This document shows positions 10,430-19,140 of a DNA stretch of 64,000 bases, one piece after another. The stretch is from contig NC_079882.1 in NCBI RefSeq assembly GCF_029227915.1, positions 14,954,501 through 15,018,500 on the forward strand. Reading direction: 5' to 3'. This DNA is from Hydractinia symbiolongicarpus. Lineage: Eukaryota; Cnidaria; Hydrozoa; Anthoathecata; Hydractiniidae. Below the pieces are notes generated by a model. It was not told where the DNA came from, did no database searches, and saw only the letters and a list, made by a program, of their open reading frames with translations. Positions within the stretch are counted from its first letter, which is position 1, and the number at the start of each line of letters is the position of its first letter. A program made the position numbers and the translations under genes.

Positions 10430-10490
10430 TTGCTTTGCGAATCTTAATAATTACGGGAACGGCGAATTAATCAGAATTGATTGGTTAATT
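10430..10490 (-). repeat. Right terminal inverted repeat of outer ISL2EU-type element
   Basis: This is the reverse-complement partner of 2063-2125, sharing GCGAATCTT and AATTACGGGAACGG as well as the outer TTGGTTAATT. It closes the outer element just beyond the N-terminal end of the second YqaJ/SWIM gene. The outer element spans about 8.4 kb including nested insertions. Confidence 0.6.
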
Positions 10491-11241
10491 CTATTGTTCT
10501 TTGTCACGTGGCCAATATCAAGAAACCTTTTGTTTTGAGCGCAAATGGCTTTACTTACCTTAACAAATATAATTAATTCTTGGATTATTTAAAATGGTAA
10601 GACGTGATCACGCCGACAAAGTGCTGATTGGGTGATTGTAATTCGGGGTTTGCTTTAAGGTGCATTCGACTTTTTGGGATTTGCTCTGAAATTTGTTTGC
10701 GTCTAAGCTTTCGTTTGAGAGAGTGAGTTTGATATCCCCAAAATTTAGTTAACTAGTCTATGCTCTTCACTAAATCCAAAAGAAATTGCTTTGAATTGAA
10801 GTCTACTCGATGCTCACCTCCATGTTAGTCCTGGATCGTTCTGCCGTACAGTTTGCATTTCACACAAGTTGCCCACACCAGAGAAATTCTTGCCCAGCCA
10901 GATAATCAGCTTACACCAGCAGAACTGTTATAAATAGTGGAGCCGGGCGACACGGGAAATGAAATATTTTAGAGGACGAAAGAGTAGCGATTTGTAATTT
11001 GGACAAAACCAAGACCATTAAACCCTGGCGCGGAGAGGGGGCTTTCGAAAACTAGTTTTACACGCCGAGGGCGTGCGCACGGGTGTTATCCTAATTTGTT
11101 CAGACTTTAGAGAAAGCATGGTTGCAGAGAAATTTTTACAGGTGTATTTACACCAGCACACCATAGTTAAATCCGCCCCTGGACATGTGTTTATGTTGGT
11201 TGACAAAGAATTTTGTTTTGTTTTGTATTGTTTTGTCTTGT
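10491..11241. other. Unassigned DNA with a TATA-like site
   Basis: No coding frame could be supported. TATAAATA at about 10930 is followed by a relatively GC-rich stretch (10940-11100), which could be a promoter and first untranslated exon. No start codon with a recognisable protein follows. Confidence 0.3.
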
Positions 11242-11283
11242 CTTGTCAATGTGTCAATGTCAAAACATTGACACATTGACAAG
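11242..11283. repeat. Perfect 18-bp inverted repeat with 6-base loop
   Basis: The arm CTTGTCAATGTGTCAATG (11242-11259) is followed by TCAAAA and by its exact reverse complement (11266-11283). It follows a TTTTGT-rich tract. A strong DNA or RNA hairpin is possible. It has no terminator context in an animal genome and may be a foldback transposon remnant. Confidence 0.85.
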
Positions 11284-11369
11284 ATGATCACCCTGTTTAC
11301 AGTCGATTTATTTTGTGACAAGGACTTAAAAATCGCGGCATCCTAAATATCTTTAAAAATTTTGTTTAG

Positions 11370-11549
11370 AATAAAAATAGCGAAGAAGAGGAAGAACGGG
11401 AGAAGGAGAAGCGACTACGTATGATTGCACAACAACAAGAACCATGGAATATAAGTCACGCCGTACGTTTTGCGACGTATATAGGCGTAGGGTTTAACGC
11501 TTATTACACTCACTCGGCGTTGTGTCAACACTTGCGCTTGACGCTATAG
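11370..11549 (+). CDS. Possible isolated exon, acidic/basic coiled-coil-like
   Basis: After an acceptor-like TTTTGTTTAG the frame encodes NSEEEEEREKEKRLRMIAQQ, then EPWN, and about 30 less distinctive residues before TAG. The highly charged E/R/K run looks like an internal exon of a coiled-coil protein, and would end at a donor well before the stop. No neighbouring exon was found and the protein is not recognised, so this is a weak call. A charged low-complexity open frame by chance is the alternative. Confidence 0.25.
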   Translation, partial: NKNSEEEEEREKEKRLRMIAQQQEPWNISHAVRFATYIGVGFNAYYTHSALCQHLRLTL

Positions 11550-12770
11550 CCCAGAGTGTACTTGTCGAGTGTCCTTTATTTGTTTACTTTCAATTTTTTG
11601 TTTTCTTTTATTATTTTTCTTTTTATTTTTATATATTGGTAAGGAAAGGTAATTTAAACTAAAAGTGATGACCCTCAAATTCTAATATCATTTTCCTTTT
11701 TTCCCTTTGATATTACTTAATACTTAATATTACTTTTGTAAAGTGCATTTTTATACAAATTTTAATGTTGTATAATATTGTGATAATACTAGTCCTTTAA
11801 TTTCCTGGATCTAACTCTTGTGACGCTATAAAAGTACATTTTTTAGCTGTTTGCCACAAAACATATAATTATGTTTTATGCGGTGGTGGTGATAAAGATA
11901 TTTATTATTAGAAGTAGTGTGTTCAAAACAAATATCCTTGCGTTTAAAATAATAACTGTTTTTAATTAGATGAGATGCAAATTATATCTAATTTGTAAAT
12001 AATAATTCAAAATTAAAAAAACACAACCTAACTTTGTCTACAATGTCTTTCTACATCTACACTTTAAAAAAAGAAGCTTTCGAGAGAGAAAGTTAAGCGA
12101 TTTCGCGATTTTAGCCAAATTGCTAAAGTTGAGCCATGCGGAAGCTATTTCTCGTAAATTTTTATATACGCGATTAAATATTTTTTAATGCCCTAACTTT
12201 TTAATTGCCCTATCAATCAGAAATTTAATTAATAGTGTGTTTTTAATCTTTATTGTTCTGGTATCGTTTTGTTATGATTTATGGCCAATATATGGTCAGA
12301 TTATGCGAACGCGTCTACGTTAATTTATGCGACTAACAATGGCGGAACTTTAGCGTGTAGAATTTTATGATCCAGCAACAGAAAACGTAACATATTGTAT
12401 TGTCTCACGACTAAAATATGCAACTTTTAAGTTTAGCAAAGGTGTGCTGTTTTATTAGCAAGTCACATATTATTTTAATATAGTTTAGCTAGCTATGTAC
12501 TTCCTGAATAAATATTTTCTTTGCTGAACTTAGCTAGATAGTTCATTGTTAGATTTCCAATCCAGTTTATGGAAAAAAGTTTTTATTTTTGCGGCATTTT
12601 GAGTCCTATGAAAAAACAAGGAATTGAAAAGAAGGAGAGGCTAATTTCTGGATATATGTAGACAGCTTCAGATATTATAAAAGTTTCCTTAGACATTCTG
12701 TTATGTATGTTTTGCAGAATTATTTTTGGCAAAAACTAATTTTCGAAATATTTTGAATTTTTACGAGAAC
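11550..12770. other. AT-rich DNA, no feature seen
   Basis: Long A/T runs and no supported reading frame. The short G-containing stretch near 12340 (ATGGCGGAAC) opens no useful frame. This may be unique intergenic or intronic sequence. Confidence 0.4.
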
Positions 12771-13078
12771 TAATTTTTTGCAAAGTTAGCAAGTTCTACT
12801 CTTGTTTAAAATACCTCCTTAATCTGAATACAAGTATGAGTATATGTACTGAAAGGATTATCAGCTATACAAAGGCTATTTTCCAGTTCAAGAAAATTTC
12901 CAGTGCAATGGAATGGACAGGAACTAATTTTTTGCAAAGTTAACAAGTTCTACTCTTGTTTAAAATACCTTCCTAATCTGAATACAAGTATGAGTGAGTA
13001 TATGTAATGAAAGGGATATAAGCTATATAAAGGCTCTTCCACTTCAAGAAATTTTTCAGTGGAATGGAATGGAAAGGA
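12771..13078 (+). repeat. Tandem duplication, about 154-bp period
   Basis: Two adjacent copies (from 12771 and 12925) share TAATTTTTTGCAAAGTTA, AGTTCTACTCTTGTTTAAAA, AATCTGAATACAAGTATGAG and the closing GGAATGGA. They differ by a number of substitutions and small indels, so this is an old local duplication. No protein is encoded. Confidence 0.8.
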
Positions 13079-13264
13079 ACAGAAAATTTCTGAGCATGCA
13101 TGCTTAAAATGCTTATATACATCACATGGACAGAAAATTTTCTTGGCTTTACTGAGCAAAGTAAAATCGAGTTCAACTTTTTCTTTGCGTTCTGTACGAA
13201 AAAGACAAGTAAAGAATTGTTTAGACAATCAGGTTATTTAATTTTGTGAGAAGACATCCAGACT

Positions 13265-13440
13265 AATAGGGACCTTGCACGTAAATCCCGTGGTTCTACC
13301 CGCCCAAGCAGGTTCTCATCGGTCTGGATCTTCCACTCTATGGACCACGACGTCTCAGGTTGTTTTCCTTGGCGCCATGGCTTTAAAAGACCGTCAACTA
13401 CGTGTACCGCCCTCTAAAAGAGCTAGTTTATAGAGGTAAT
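13265..13440 (+). repeat. Solitary copy of the 182-bp satellite-related repeat
   Basis: This contains in order the landmarks of the satellite monomer: GCACGTAAATC, CGTGGTTC, CAGGTT, ATCGGTCT, a CACTCTATGGACCACGACGTC block, GTTTTCCTTGGCGCCATGGC, CCGTCAACTACGTG and CTCTAAAAG. It is closer to the copies at 22.0-22.8 kb (which also carry GCCATGGC and CGTCAACTA) than to the array at 35-64 kb. It lies about 320 bases upstream of the first DUF4116-like gene in the same orientation, as the cluster at 22 kb lies upstream of the zinc-ribbon and polymerase genes. Confidence 0.75.
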
Positions 13441-13757
13441 ATACAGTCAGTTTGGGGTTTGCAAGTGACAAGCGCTCGCTGTAGGTCCGCCTGAGAACCC
13501 CCTCCAGGAAAAAAAGTCATTCACTCAATTTGCTCTCCTAGTACACCTAGCAGATCCCCCCTAACCAAGCAGATCCTCCATCCAGTAAATAAGTAAAAGA
13601 TTGCCGACATCAGCAAAAAATCTGCTAAATCTGACGTCATCCTATAAATCCGACAAATTCAACGATATCCGAATAAGAATCTGACAAAGTCATCATGCGC
13701 AAGTGGAGTAAAAGAATTTAAAATGTTCCGACCGTGTAAGAAAATTATAATAAAAAG
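13441..13757 (+). promoter_or_regulatory. Upstream region with TATAATAA box before DUF4116-like gene
   Basis: About 300 bases separate the solitary repeat from the ATG. A run of repeated TCCGACAAAT/ATCTGAC-like words (13600-13690) resembles the AATCCGA words at 22960-23005 in front of the zinc-ribbon gene. TATAATAA at 13746-13753 ends four bases before the start codon. It matches the core of the longer motif before the polymerase (23555) and before the second DUF4116-like gene (14595), so it may be an element-specific promoter. Confidence 0.5.
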
Positions 13758-14543
13758 ATGAACACAACAACCGTTAAAGAATTGCGTGCAATAGCAAAAG
13801 ATTGTGGTTCGAAACGCTATTCTAGGCTACTCAAGGCTGATCTTATCTCCTTATTGGAAGCGCCTAGGGAAATACCACAGGAAGAACCTCAGAGACCCCC
13901 AAGATCAACTGTTAACATATTCGAGATGCTTTTTTTCATTACAGAATTAGAGGAGGCAATAGAGGAGACCCTGGCGCTTAAGTATGTTCCGGATGAATTC
14001 AAGACGCAGGACATGTGTAATAATGCCGTTATGGGTGATTCATGGATGCTCGAGCATGTTCGAGATTGCTTTAAAACCTCGAGATGTGTGCTAGAGCAGT
14101 TGAAGAACAACCCTATATAATCAAGTATGTTCCAGATCATCTTAAGACTCAGGAAATGTGCAACAAACTCGTTGAAGAACAAGCACATATACTCAAGTAT
14201 GTTCAAGATCATCTCAAGACCGAAGATATGTGCAATGAGGTCGTTGAAAAGTACCCTTGGGTGTTCAGGTATTTTCCAGATTGCTTCAAAACCCCTGAGA
14301 TGTGTAATAATGCTGTTATGAATGATCCCTATATACTGACGTATATTCCAGACTGGTTTATTACGCCTAAACATCTCTCTAATAGTAATCTCAATCTATG
14401 GATCAATATTATGTATCACCAGTGGAAAGCACAGAAGGCTCAAATTAAAAATGAATTGAAGTCATTGGCTTGGCATCCAGATCGATATTGGAATGTGTAT
14501 GACGGAGGATGAGAAGCAAGATATCTCAAAATTGTGGGAGTAA
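13758..14543 (+). pseudogene. SAP/Rho-N-like domain plus DUF4116-like repeats
   Basis: The N-terminus (TTTVKELRAIAKDCGSKRYS, then LLKADLISLLEA) looks like a SAP or Rho-N helix-extended-helix domain, usually nucleic-acid binding. A linker rich in Glu and Pro follows. The rest is at least four repeats of about 36 residues with the pattern YVPDxFKTQxMCNxAV, resembling DUF4116, a repeat of unknown function found in large DNA viruses and some eukaryotes. A frameshift near 14075 and another near 14495 break the frame; the tail after the second (CMTEDEKQDISKLWE) ends in TAA at 14541. The gene has no introns. It probably belongs to the virus-like element: the gene at 18844 has a similar N-terminal domain, and the promoter motif is shared. 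Confidence 0.6.
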
Positions 14544-14594
14544 TTGTGATTGAATTAGGGAAATAACGTAATTCAAAAAAATTATTGATAAAAA

Positions 14595-14615
14595 AAATCT
14601 ACTTATAATAAAGGG
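14595..14615 (+). promoter_or_regulatory. Element promoter-like motif
   Basis: AAATCTACTTATAATAAAG ends a few bases before the ATG at 14619. It differs from the motif before the polymerase ATG (23555-23573) at one internal base and by an extra A. Such a long shared upstream block before two unrelated genes suggests a common transcription start signal of the element. Confidence 0.55.
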
Positions 14616-14618
14616 AAA

Positions 14619-15045
14619 ATGAATTGGTTTCAAAGTATTCCAGATAGTTTCAAAACTCAAGAGATGTGTAATAAAGTAGTTGAGGAGAATCTATGTTTCC
14701 TCCAATATGTTTCCATTCATCTAAAAACACAGGAAATGTGTAATGATGCAGTTATGGAGGATCTCTATATGATCGATTATGTTCCCGATCGACTCTAGAC
14801 ACAGGAAATGTGCACCAGTCGTTAAAGATGATCCCAGTCTGCTCCACCATGTCCCAGTTGATTATAAAACTCAAGAAATGTGCACGAGAGCTGTTGAAGA
14901 AGAGCCCTGGTGCCTCAGGGATGTTCCACAACATCTAAAGACCGTGGAAATGTGCATCAGGACCGTAGCGTGGCACCCCGAATTGATCAAACATGTTTCG
15001 GAGCGATTTAAGATAATTTGTGGGTGGTGTATTGAAAAAAAATAA
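14619..15045 (+). pseudogene. Second DUF4116-like repeat gene
   Basis: The start MNWFQSIPDSFKTQEMCNKV enters the repeat directly, with no SAP-like domain. Four repeats follow with the core KTQEMC and an AV-E-P-W spacing. One in-frame TAG near 14797 and a one-base shift near 14818 break it; the last part runs from about 14819 to TAA at 15043. It is a paralogue of the preceding gene in the same orientation, about 75 bases downstream. Function unknown; the repeats would form a helical solenoid-like surface if the DUF4116 analogy holds. Confidence 0.6.
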
Positions 15046-15769
15046 ATAACCGTGGAAGATGTAAGACGATCCTTTATCCTGCCTTGCGTAGTTCTTCCAT
15101 GACTAGACACTCAACTCCTGTTCTTATGGAAAAAGGGGGGCTAAAAATAACTTCAAATGACACTTTATTGGACTACTTCTAGATAAAAAGATATATATAT
15201 ATATATATATATATATTCACACAGGACTTTTTTTATATTTTTTGCAGAAAAGTTGTCAAAACGTGACAAAAGTTTATTGTTGCTTGCACTGAGCAGTCGG
15301 TGAACTGATAATTAACCTGTAACAATATATAGTTAGCCGATGCAGGATAATTAGATGCTACGCCTAGTATTATTAGCTGTTAGAAGCTTCTTTGTGTTCT
15401 TTACAGCTAACTGCGTCATTTCCATGTGTTTTCTTGAAATCAGAATAGTTTTGTTGTTTATAAATAAATACAACATATGTACTGCTAGCTACAGTAAAAT
15501 TATATCTTTTTTGCAAAATCGTTTCTTGATCTTTTTCTTGGTTTAAATTGAAGCACAACTTTATGTTGATCTATATAAATATAGATGGCTATGGGGAGAT
15601 CGATAACGAAGAAAAGTGAAAATTTAAGTAAAAAGATATTATATCGTATAAGTAGCTGTATAAGCGGCTAATTATACTGTATGCACCGTATATATAATTA
15701 TTCTGCATAGATAAATAGAATGTCTGTATATTTTATATGGCTAGTCTTACAAATCCTGTCTATTATTTC
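15046..15769. other. AT-rich spacer with a TA tract
   Basis: A (TA)n run lies at about 15189-15214. The rest has no supported gene; short open frames on both strands near 15355-15558 are AT-rich and carry no motif. Confidence 0.4.
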
Positions 15770-15914
15770 CAGGAAAGGTCATAGCTTAGATAGGGAGTCC
15801 TAGTCCAGGGCTATGGTAGCATTCACTCACCAATATTGAATTGCCGCCAAGGGGAATCGAACCCTGTTCTCCCGCACAAAGTGCCAGAGTTATAACCACC
15901 AAGCTATGCCACCA
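15770..15914 (-). mobile_element. tRNA-derived SINE
   Basis: On the minus strand the head reads GGTGGCATAGCTTGGTGGTT, with an A box TAGCTTGGTGG (15896-15906) and a perfect B box GGTTCGATTCC (15853-15863), spaced as in a tRNA. About 80 bases of unrelated body follow, ending in GACCTTTCCTGG. There is no complete cloverleaf and the body is not tRNA, so this is a SINE rather than a tRNA gene. It would be driven by its internal polymerase III promoter. Confidence 0.7.
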
Positions 15915-16660
15915 TTAAAAACGGCTATCTATTCTGTTACTGGCTAATTTTCAGTTCTCCTTGTGCTTAATTTGCTTGAAAAATCTTTCTTGAGATCAAC
16001 CCAAAGTATCACAAAATATTTTTTCTAAGATTTCTTAGAAATGACTTGATTTTTAAGAATCTCACGAAATATACCTGTGCATCACATCGCATGGATTTGT
16101 ATCTTTGTATTAAATTCCCTTTTTAAATCAAAGAGGCAAAGAGAGGTTAAAAAAGAGACAATATTTAAACAACCTGGTTTTAATGCAGTTTATGGTAAAA
16201 TTGTATTTGTATTTTGTAAAATTTACTCTCTTGTTGAAAAAAATACTGAAATGCTAATATGTATTTATTGCTGAATTAATAAACAATGAACTACTTCATC
16301 ATTCAAATTGAGCTCGTTCAGAAGTTATTATATTCGAATCGTCAAGTTTCTACATAGCAAGATTTGTATTCTGGAATTTCCAAAATTTTCCTGATCACTT
16401 TTAAAAATATCCAGTTAAAGTTTTAACTGTTATTTTCGAATACTTCATATAGCTATGTAAAAGTTTTATTTTTTATTTATTGAGTTGTATTTTACCATTG
16501 CAGATTAGTTACAAAAATAGTTGAGAATCGTGATACTCGTGATTTGTTTACCCCACAATTCTCCGTTTTCAAGGTCTACTTTAAATTTCAAAATCTTTCA
16601 GGCTAATGACGGAAATCTTAAAGCCGCAGGGTTTCTTGTTATATGTTCGTTATTATATTG
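15915..16660. other. AT-rich DNA, nothing recognised
   Basis: No gene, repeat or regulatory signal could be supported. A short plus-strand open frame at 16077-16274 has a composition typical of AT-rich non-coding sequence. Confidence 0.35.
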
Positions 16661-16835
16661 TACTAGTCGTTGCCCGTGGAAAAATCCACGGGTTCGCCCG
16701 TCCTTTATATTTACCCGTCGCAACAAAGCGGATAAAAAATATGGCATTTGATATTCGTGTTTCCGTAACATGATTTTCTAACTCAGCGGGGGGTCCGCGC
16801 AGAGACAGACAGACGACGGCTATTATTATAGAGAA
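16661..16835 (+). mobile_element. RTE- or SINE-like 3' fragment
   Basis: It starts TACTAGTCGTTGCCCGTGG, holds a short hairpin (CGTGGAAAAATCCACG) and a GGTTCGCCC box, and ends with repeated ACAGACAG and GGCTATTATTATAGA. The TTGCCCGTGG...GGGTTCGCCCG opening and the ATT-repeat ending resemble short elements mobilised by RTE-type retrotransposons in many animals. No coding part is present, so the assignment is tentative. Confidence 0.4.
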
Positions 16836-16859
16836 GAGAAGATCACGATTTTTATTTAT

Positions 16860-17114
16860 TCATTGTATCGCATCCTTTTGAATGTAAATAATGTTCGTAT
16901 TCAAGAAGTTTTTATCGTCATTAAGGGACATCATTACACGGACTTTAAAGTAAAGTTCTTTTTTATTTTGACCAAGGCATCTAAATACATGATTATCAAA
17001 TTTACCATGGTAACTGCTGAAGATGTGGTTATTCATTCGAAGGCGGAAATTATTTATTTTAACAATATATGTCGTGGAACAGTTTGTACATTTTAGAAAG
17101 TAATTGATTAACAA
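16860..17114 (-). pseudogene. GIY-YIG nuclease fragment of a Penelope-like element
   Basis: The minus-strand frame reads LKCTNCSTTYIVKINNFRLRMNNH, then FDNHVFRCLGQNKKELYFKV. This matches the zinc-knuckle CxxC, degraded YVG-T strand and FRLRxNNH region of Penelope-type GIY-YIG domains. The catalytic YVG glycine is missing and the flanks are absent. It belongs to a different branch from the 3.2-kb fragment, which has the FKQRYxNHxxSF version. Confidence 0.5.
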
Positions 17115-17620
17115 AGAAAGTTAATTGATTGACATGTTAACTTTGTTTTTTGATCCATTCTTGATTGTTAGGCATTATAAATCGATCTCCTTCTTTTATA
17201 TATTGTTTGCATAATTTTAGAAAAATTAATTAGAAAATGGAAACCAAATTATTAATTTCCTTGACGTCAAAGTACTACTTACTAAAGATAAGGAAATCTC
17301 AACCGATATATATTATTATTATATACCCGTAAGCAAAAACAGCCATTGAATAAATAATCGTATTCCACCCGTATTATTCAATGCTTGTGACGTAACAATA
17401 GTTTTGACAAAACATTCGTAAACGCATGTTTTGATTTTATCCTTTCCGCCTCATTAATTTTTATCGTAATTAACTGTGATTGGTTGTTTCTTAGTGGTCC
17501 GTTTTCTGATTGGTCGATTTCCAAACACGTGAAATGGCGGGAACTTTTTTGTCGAGAAAATTCTTTTTACAAAAACTAAGTAATATTAATTATAACAATC
17601 TCTTTTTATAATAAAACATA
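17115..17620. other. Spacer with short inverted repeats and CCAAT-like sites
   Basis: CATTGAATAA (17344-17353) is repeated inverted at 17374-17383. TGATTGGTTG and TGATTGGTCG (inverted CCAAT boxes) occur near 17478-17515, followed by ACACGTGAAATGGCGGGAA. This could be promoter-like or part of a longer foldback that ends at 17753. No coding sequence. Confidence 0.35.
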
Positions 17621-17753
17621 TATACAATAGGTAAACATAGGTTATTGGATTTATTAACCCTCGGTGATATTATATTCAACTTCGCTGCGCGTCGTTGAAT
17701 ATAAATCACCTCGGGTTAATAAATCTCAATAACCTATGTTTACCTATTGTATA
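17621..17753. mobile_element. Foldback with about 60-bp arms
   Basis: The left arm starts TATACAATAGGTAAACATAG and contains TTTATTAACCCTCGGTGAT. The right arm is its reverse complement with a few mismatches, ending in TTGTATA. The loop is about 13 bases (TTCGCTGCGCGTC). It lies directly before the first gene of the dense virus-like gene block at 17779. It may be an independent MITE or a terminal structure of that element. Confidence 0.6.
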
Positions 17754-17778
17754 TCTACTTATAAACCTACTAATAGTC

Positions 17779-17935
17779 ATGAATATCAACACCTTACAGG
17801 GACATCAATCGCAATATTTATAACTGGCATTGGTATATCTCTACCGCTTACCGCTTACATGAAAGCGAAAGAGAGAAGGAAAATGATAGATTGATTAAAG
17901 ATTTGGAGGATAGGGTTCGTTATTTGGAGGAGTAA
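17779..17935 (+). pseudogene. Small protein: one membrane segment plus coiled coil
   Basis: After an ATG and an immediate one-base shift, the frame reads HLTGTSIAIFITGIGISLPL, a hydrophobic segment of about 20 residues, followed by a basic stretch (KAKERRK). Another shift leads to an acidic/basic helix (NDRLIKDLEDRVRYLEE) that ends in TAA at 17933. With both shifts the product would be about 50 residues: a single-pass membrane protein with a C-terminal coiled coil. It is the first gene of the rightward block and lies 47 bases before the next. Function unknown. Confidence 0.5.
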
Positions 17936-17982
17936 TGACACTATACAGGATTTTATCACTCAGAAGAACCATAAAATAAACG

Positions 17983-18213
17983 ATGAAAGAACAATGCGAT
18001 GATCGTGAATCTATACTTGATGAATATGATAAGTGTAAATGTGGGAGAAAACTTGTGGTGCAAGTTAAAATGTTATGTTGGCGTTGTTATCAGGAATATA
18101 CTTTATATAACGGTGGCTTTTGTAAGTGTTTGACAAAAAAAATAAAAAGTATTGATAAATTTTTTTCATATAAAATAAAAGAGCATGCTGAAATTTGGAG
18201 ACAAAATTATTAA
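17983..18213 (+). CDS. Small zinc-ribbon-like protein
   Basis: This is an intact frame of 76 residues. Cysteines form CKCGRK, then LCWRCY about 15 residues later, then FCKC, a pattern compatible with a zinc ribbon or treble clef (possible ligands C18, C20, C32, C35, C46, C48). The rest is basic (KKIKSIDKFFSYKIKEHAEI). Its 3' end overlaps the start of the next gene (ATG at 18185) by 29 bases, as in compact viral genomes. It may bind nucleic acid; the family is not recognised. Confidence 0.5.
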   Translation: MKEQCDDRESILDEYDKCKCGRKLVVQVKMLCWRCYQEYTLYNGGFCKCLTKKIKSIDKFFSYKIKEHAEIWRQNY

Positions 18214-18792
18214 ATCAAAAGAATTTTACAGTAATGTAACACCGTACAATATCGAAGATGTAAAAATTGAAAACCTAGTGGTGAGTGATTCCATATCAGC
18301 AAACAAAGGTAAAGTAAACGATTCGTGACTGGATATCATGACCAATACGGCAACCTATACCCGTTACTAATAAAAACCCCTAAAAAAATCTACTCTTAGG
18401 GTGTCTCTCAATATAGTCAAAATTCAGCGTTCACCATGTCGTTTGATCTTAGTGAGTATCCTGAGTGGTTGATTAAATACGACGAGATGTTAAAAAAAGT
18501 GGAGTGGAAAAGTGGGGCTTACTTCACCATCATAGGTGTGAAGAAATATTGTTATATCAACCCCAAATTGAAGAAATAGGAAGATAAAATTAGAACAAAT
18601 ATTCATAAGAAAAAGATACCCGAGGAATCTTGTGAATGTACAGCAATCTTTAAAATAGGAAGTATTTATAAGCAAGGCTCCAACTATTACATACAGACCT
18701 AATTGGAAGAATGCAAATATAAAGAGGTTGAAAGGCATAGCGCTAATTATCTAAGTGAATCTGAGGATGAGCACGAGAGTTTTAGTGGATAA
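18185..18792 (+). pseudogene. Conserved element protein of unknown function (gene X)
   Basis: The gene starts MLKFGDKIIKSKEFYSNVTP, changes frame near 18315, and continues GYHDQYGNLYPLLIKTPKKI, a TAG, then MSFDLSEYPEWLIKYDEMLK. Two further stops (TAG near 18577 and TAA near 18700) precede an acidic tail ending in TAA at 18790. It would be about 200 residues, soluble, with a Glu/Ser-rich C-terminus. It looks like a conserved protein of cnidarian polymerase-B elements, but no function is known to me. The left border of the 7,273-bp duplication (18361) falls inside it, so its 5' third exists once and the rest twice. Confidence 0.5.
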
Positions 18793-18843
18793 AGTTATAT
18801 ATATTTTTTTTCATATAGTTAATAAGGAACTATATGAAGATAA

Positions 18844-19103
18844 ATGAACAAACTTCGAAATAATGCAAAATATCTGAAAATTCCTCGTTACTCCACGATG
18901 AAGAAGGCCGGTGTACTTGAGGCAATCCGCGAATCAACACAAAATCAACACAAACAGATGGTCCCTATTGCAAACTTTGTGTTGAAATTGCATATGAAAG
19001 GAATCTTCGAAGGGAGAAAAAGCAGTTGTTTCTCTGGTGTATGAAGCTTGTCGATGTTGATAGTGGTGAAGTGGTAGGATACGAGATTGACTATGGCAGA
19101 TAA
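18844..19103 (+). pseudogene. SAP-like N-terminus plus CxxC protein, copy 1
   Basis: The start MNKLRNNAKYLKIPRYSTMK, then KAGVLEAIRE, resembles the SAP/Rho-N-like domain of the 13758 gene (LRxxAK...RYSxxxKA). A frameshift near 18955 leads to DGPYCKLCVEIAYERNLRRE, which ends GEVVGYEIDYGR and TAA. The CxxC pair and a later Cys suggest a small zinc site. The product would be about 85 residues. It is convergent with the membrane-protein gene at 19141-19819, with 37 bases between. Probably nucleic-acid binding, by the N-terminal domain only. Confidence 0.45.
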
Positions 19104-19140
19104 TGATTTGAAACTTGTTCTATGTTGCATGGTTATGCCA

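Noticed and set aside
11018-11279. Short frames on both strands near 11.0-11.3 kb
   Set aside because: Less than 70 codons, no domain, and partly inside the perfect inverted repeat.
13889-14374. 161-codon minus-strand frame opposite the DUF4116-like gene
   Set aside because: It mirrors the repeat structure of the plus-strand gene, whose KTQEMC motif and start context are much more convincing.
15840-15914. Functional tRNA gene
   Set aside because: Polymerase III boxes are present but the sequence continues into a SINE body and no full cloverleaf with acceptor pairing is seen.
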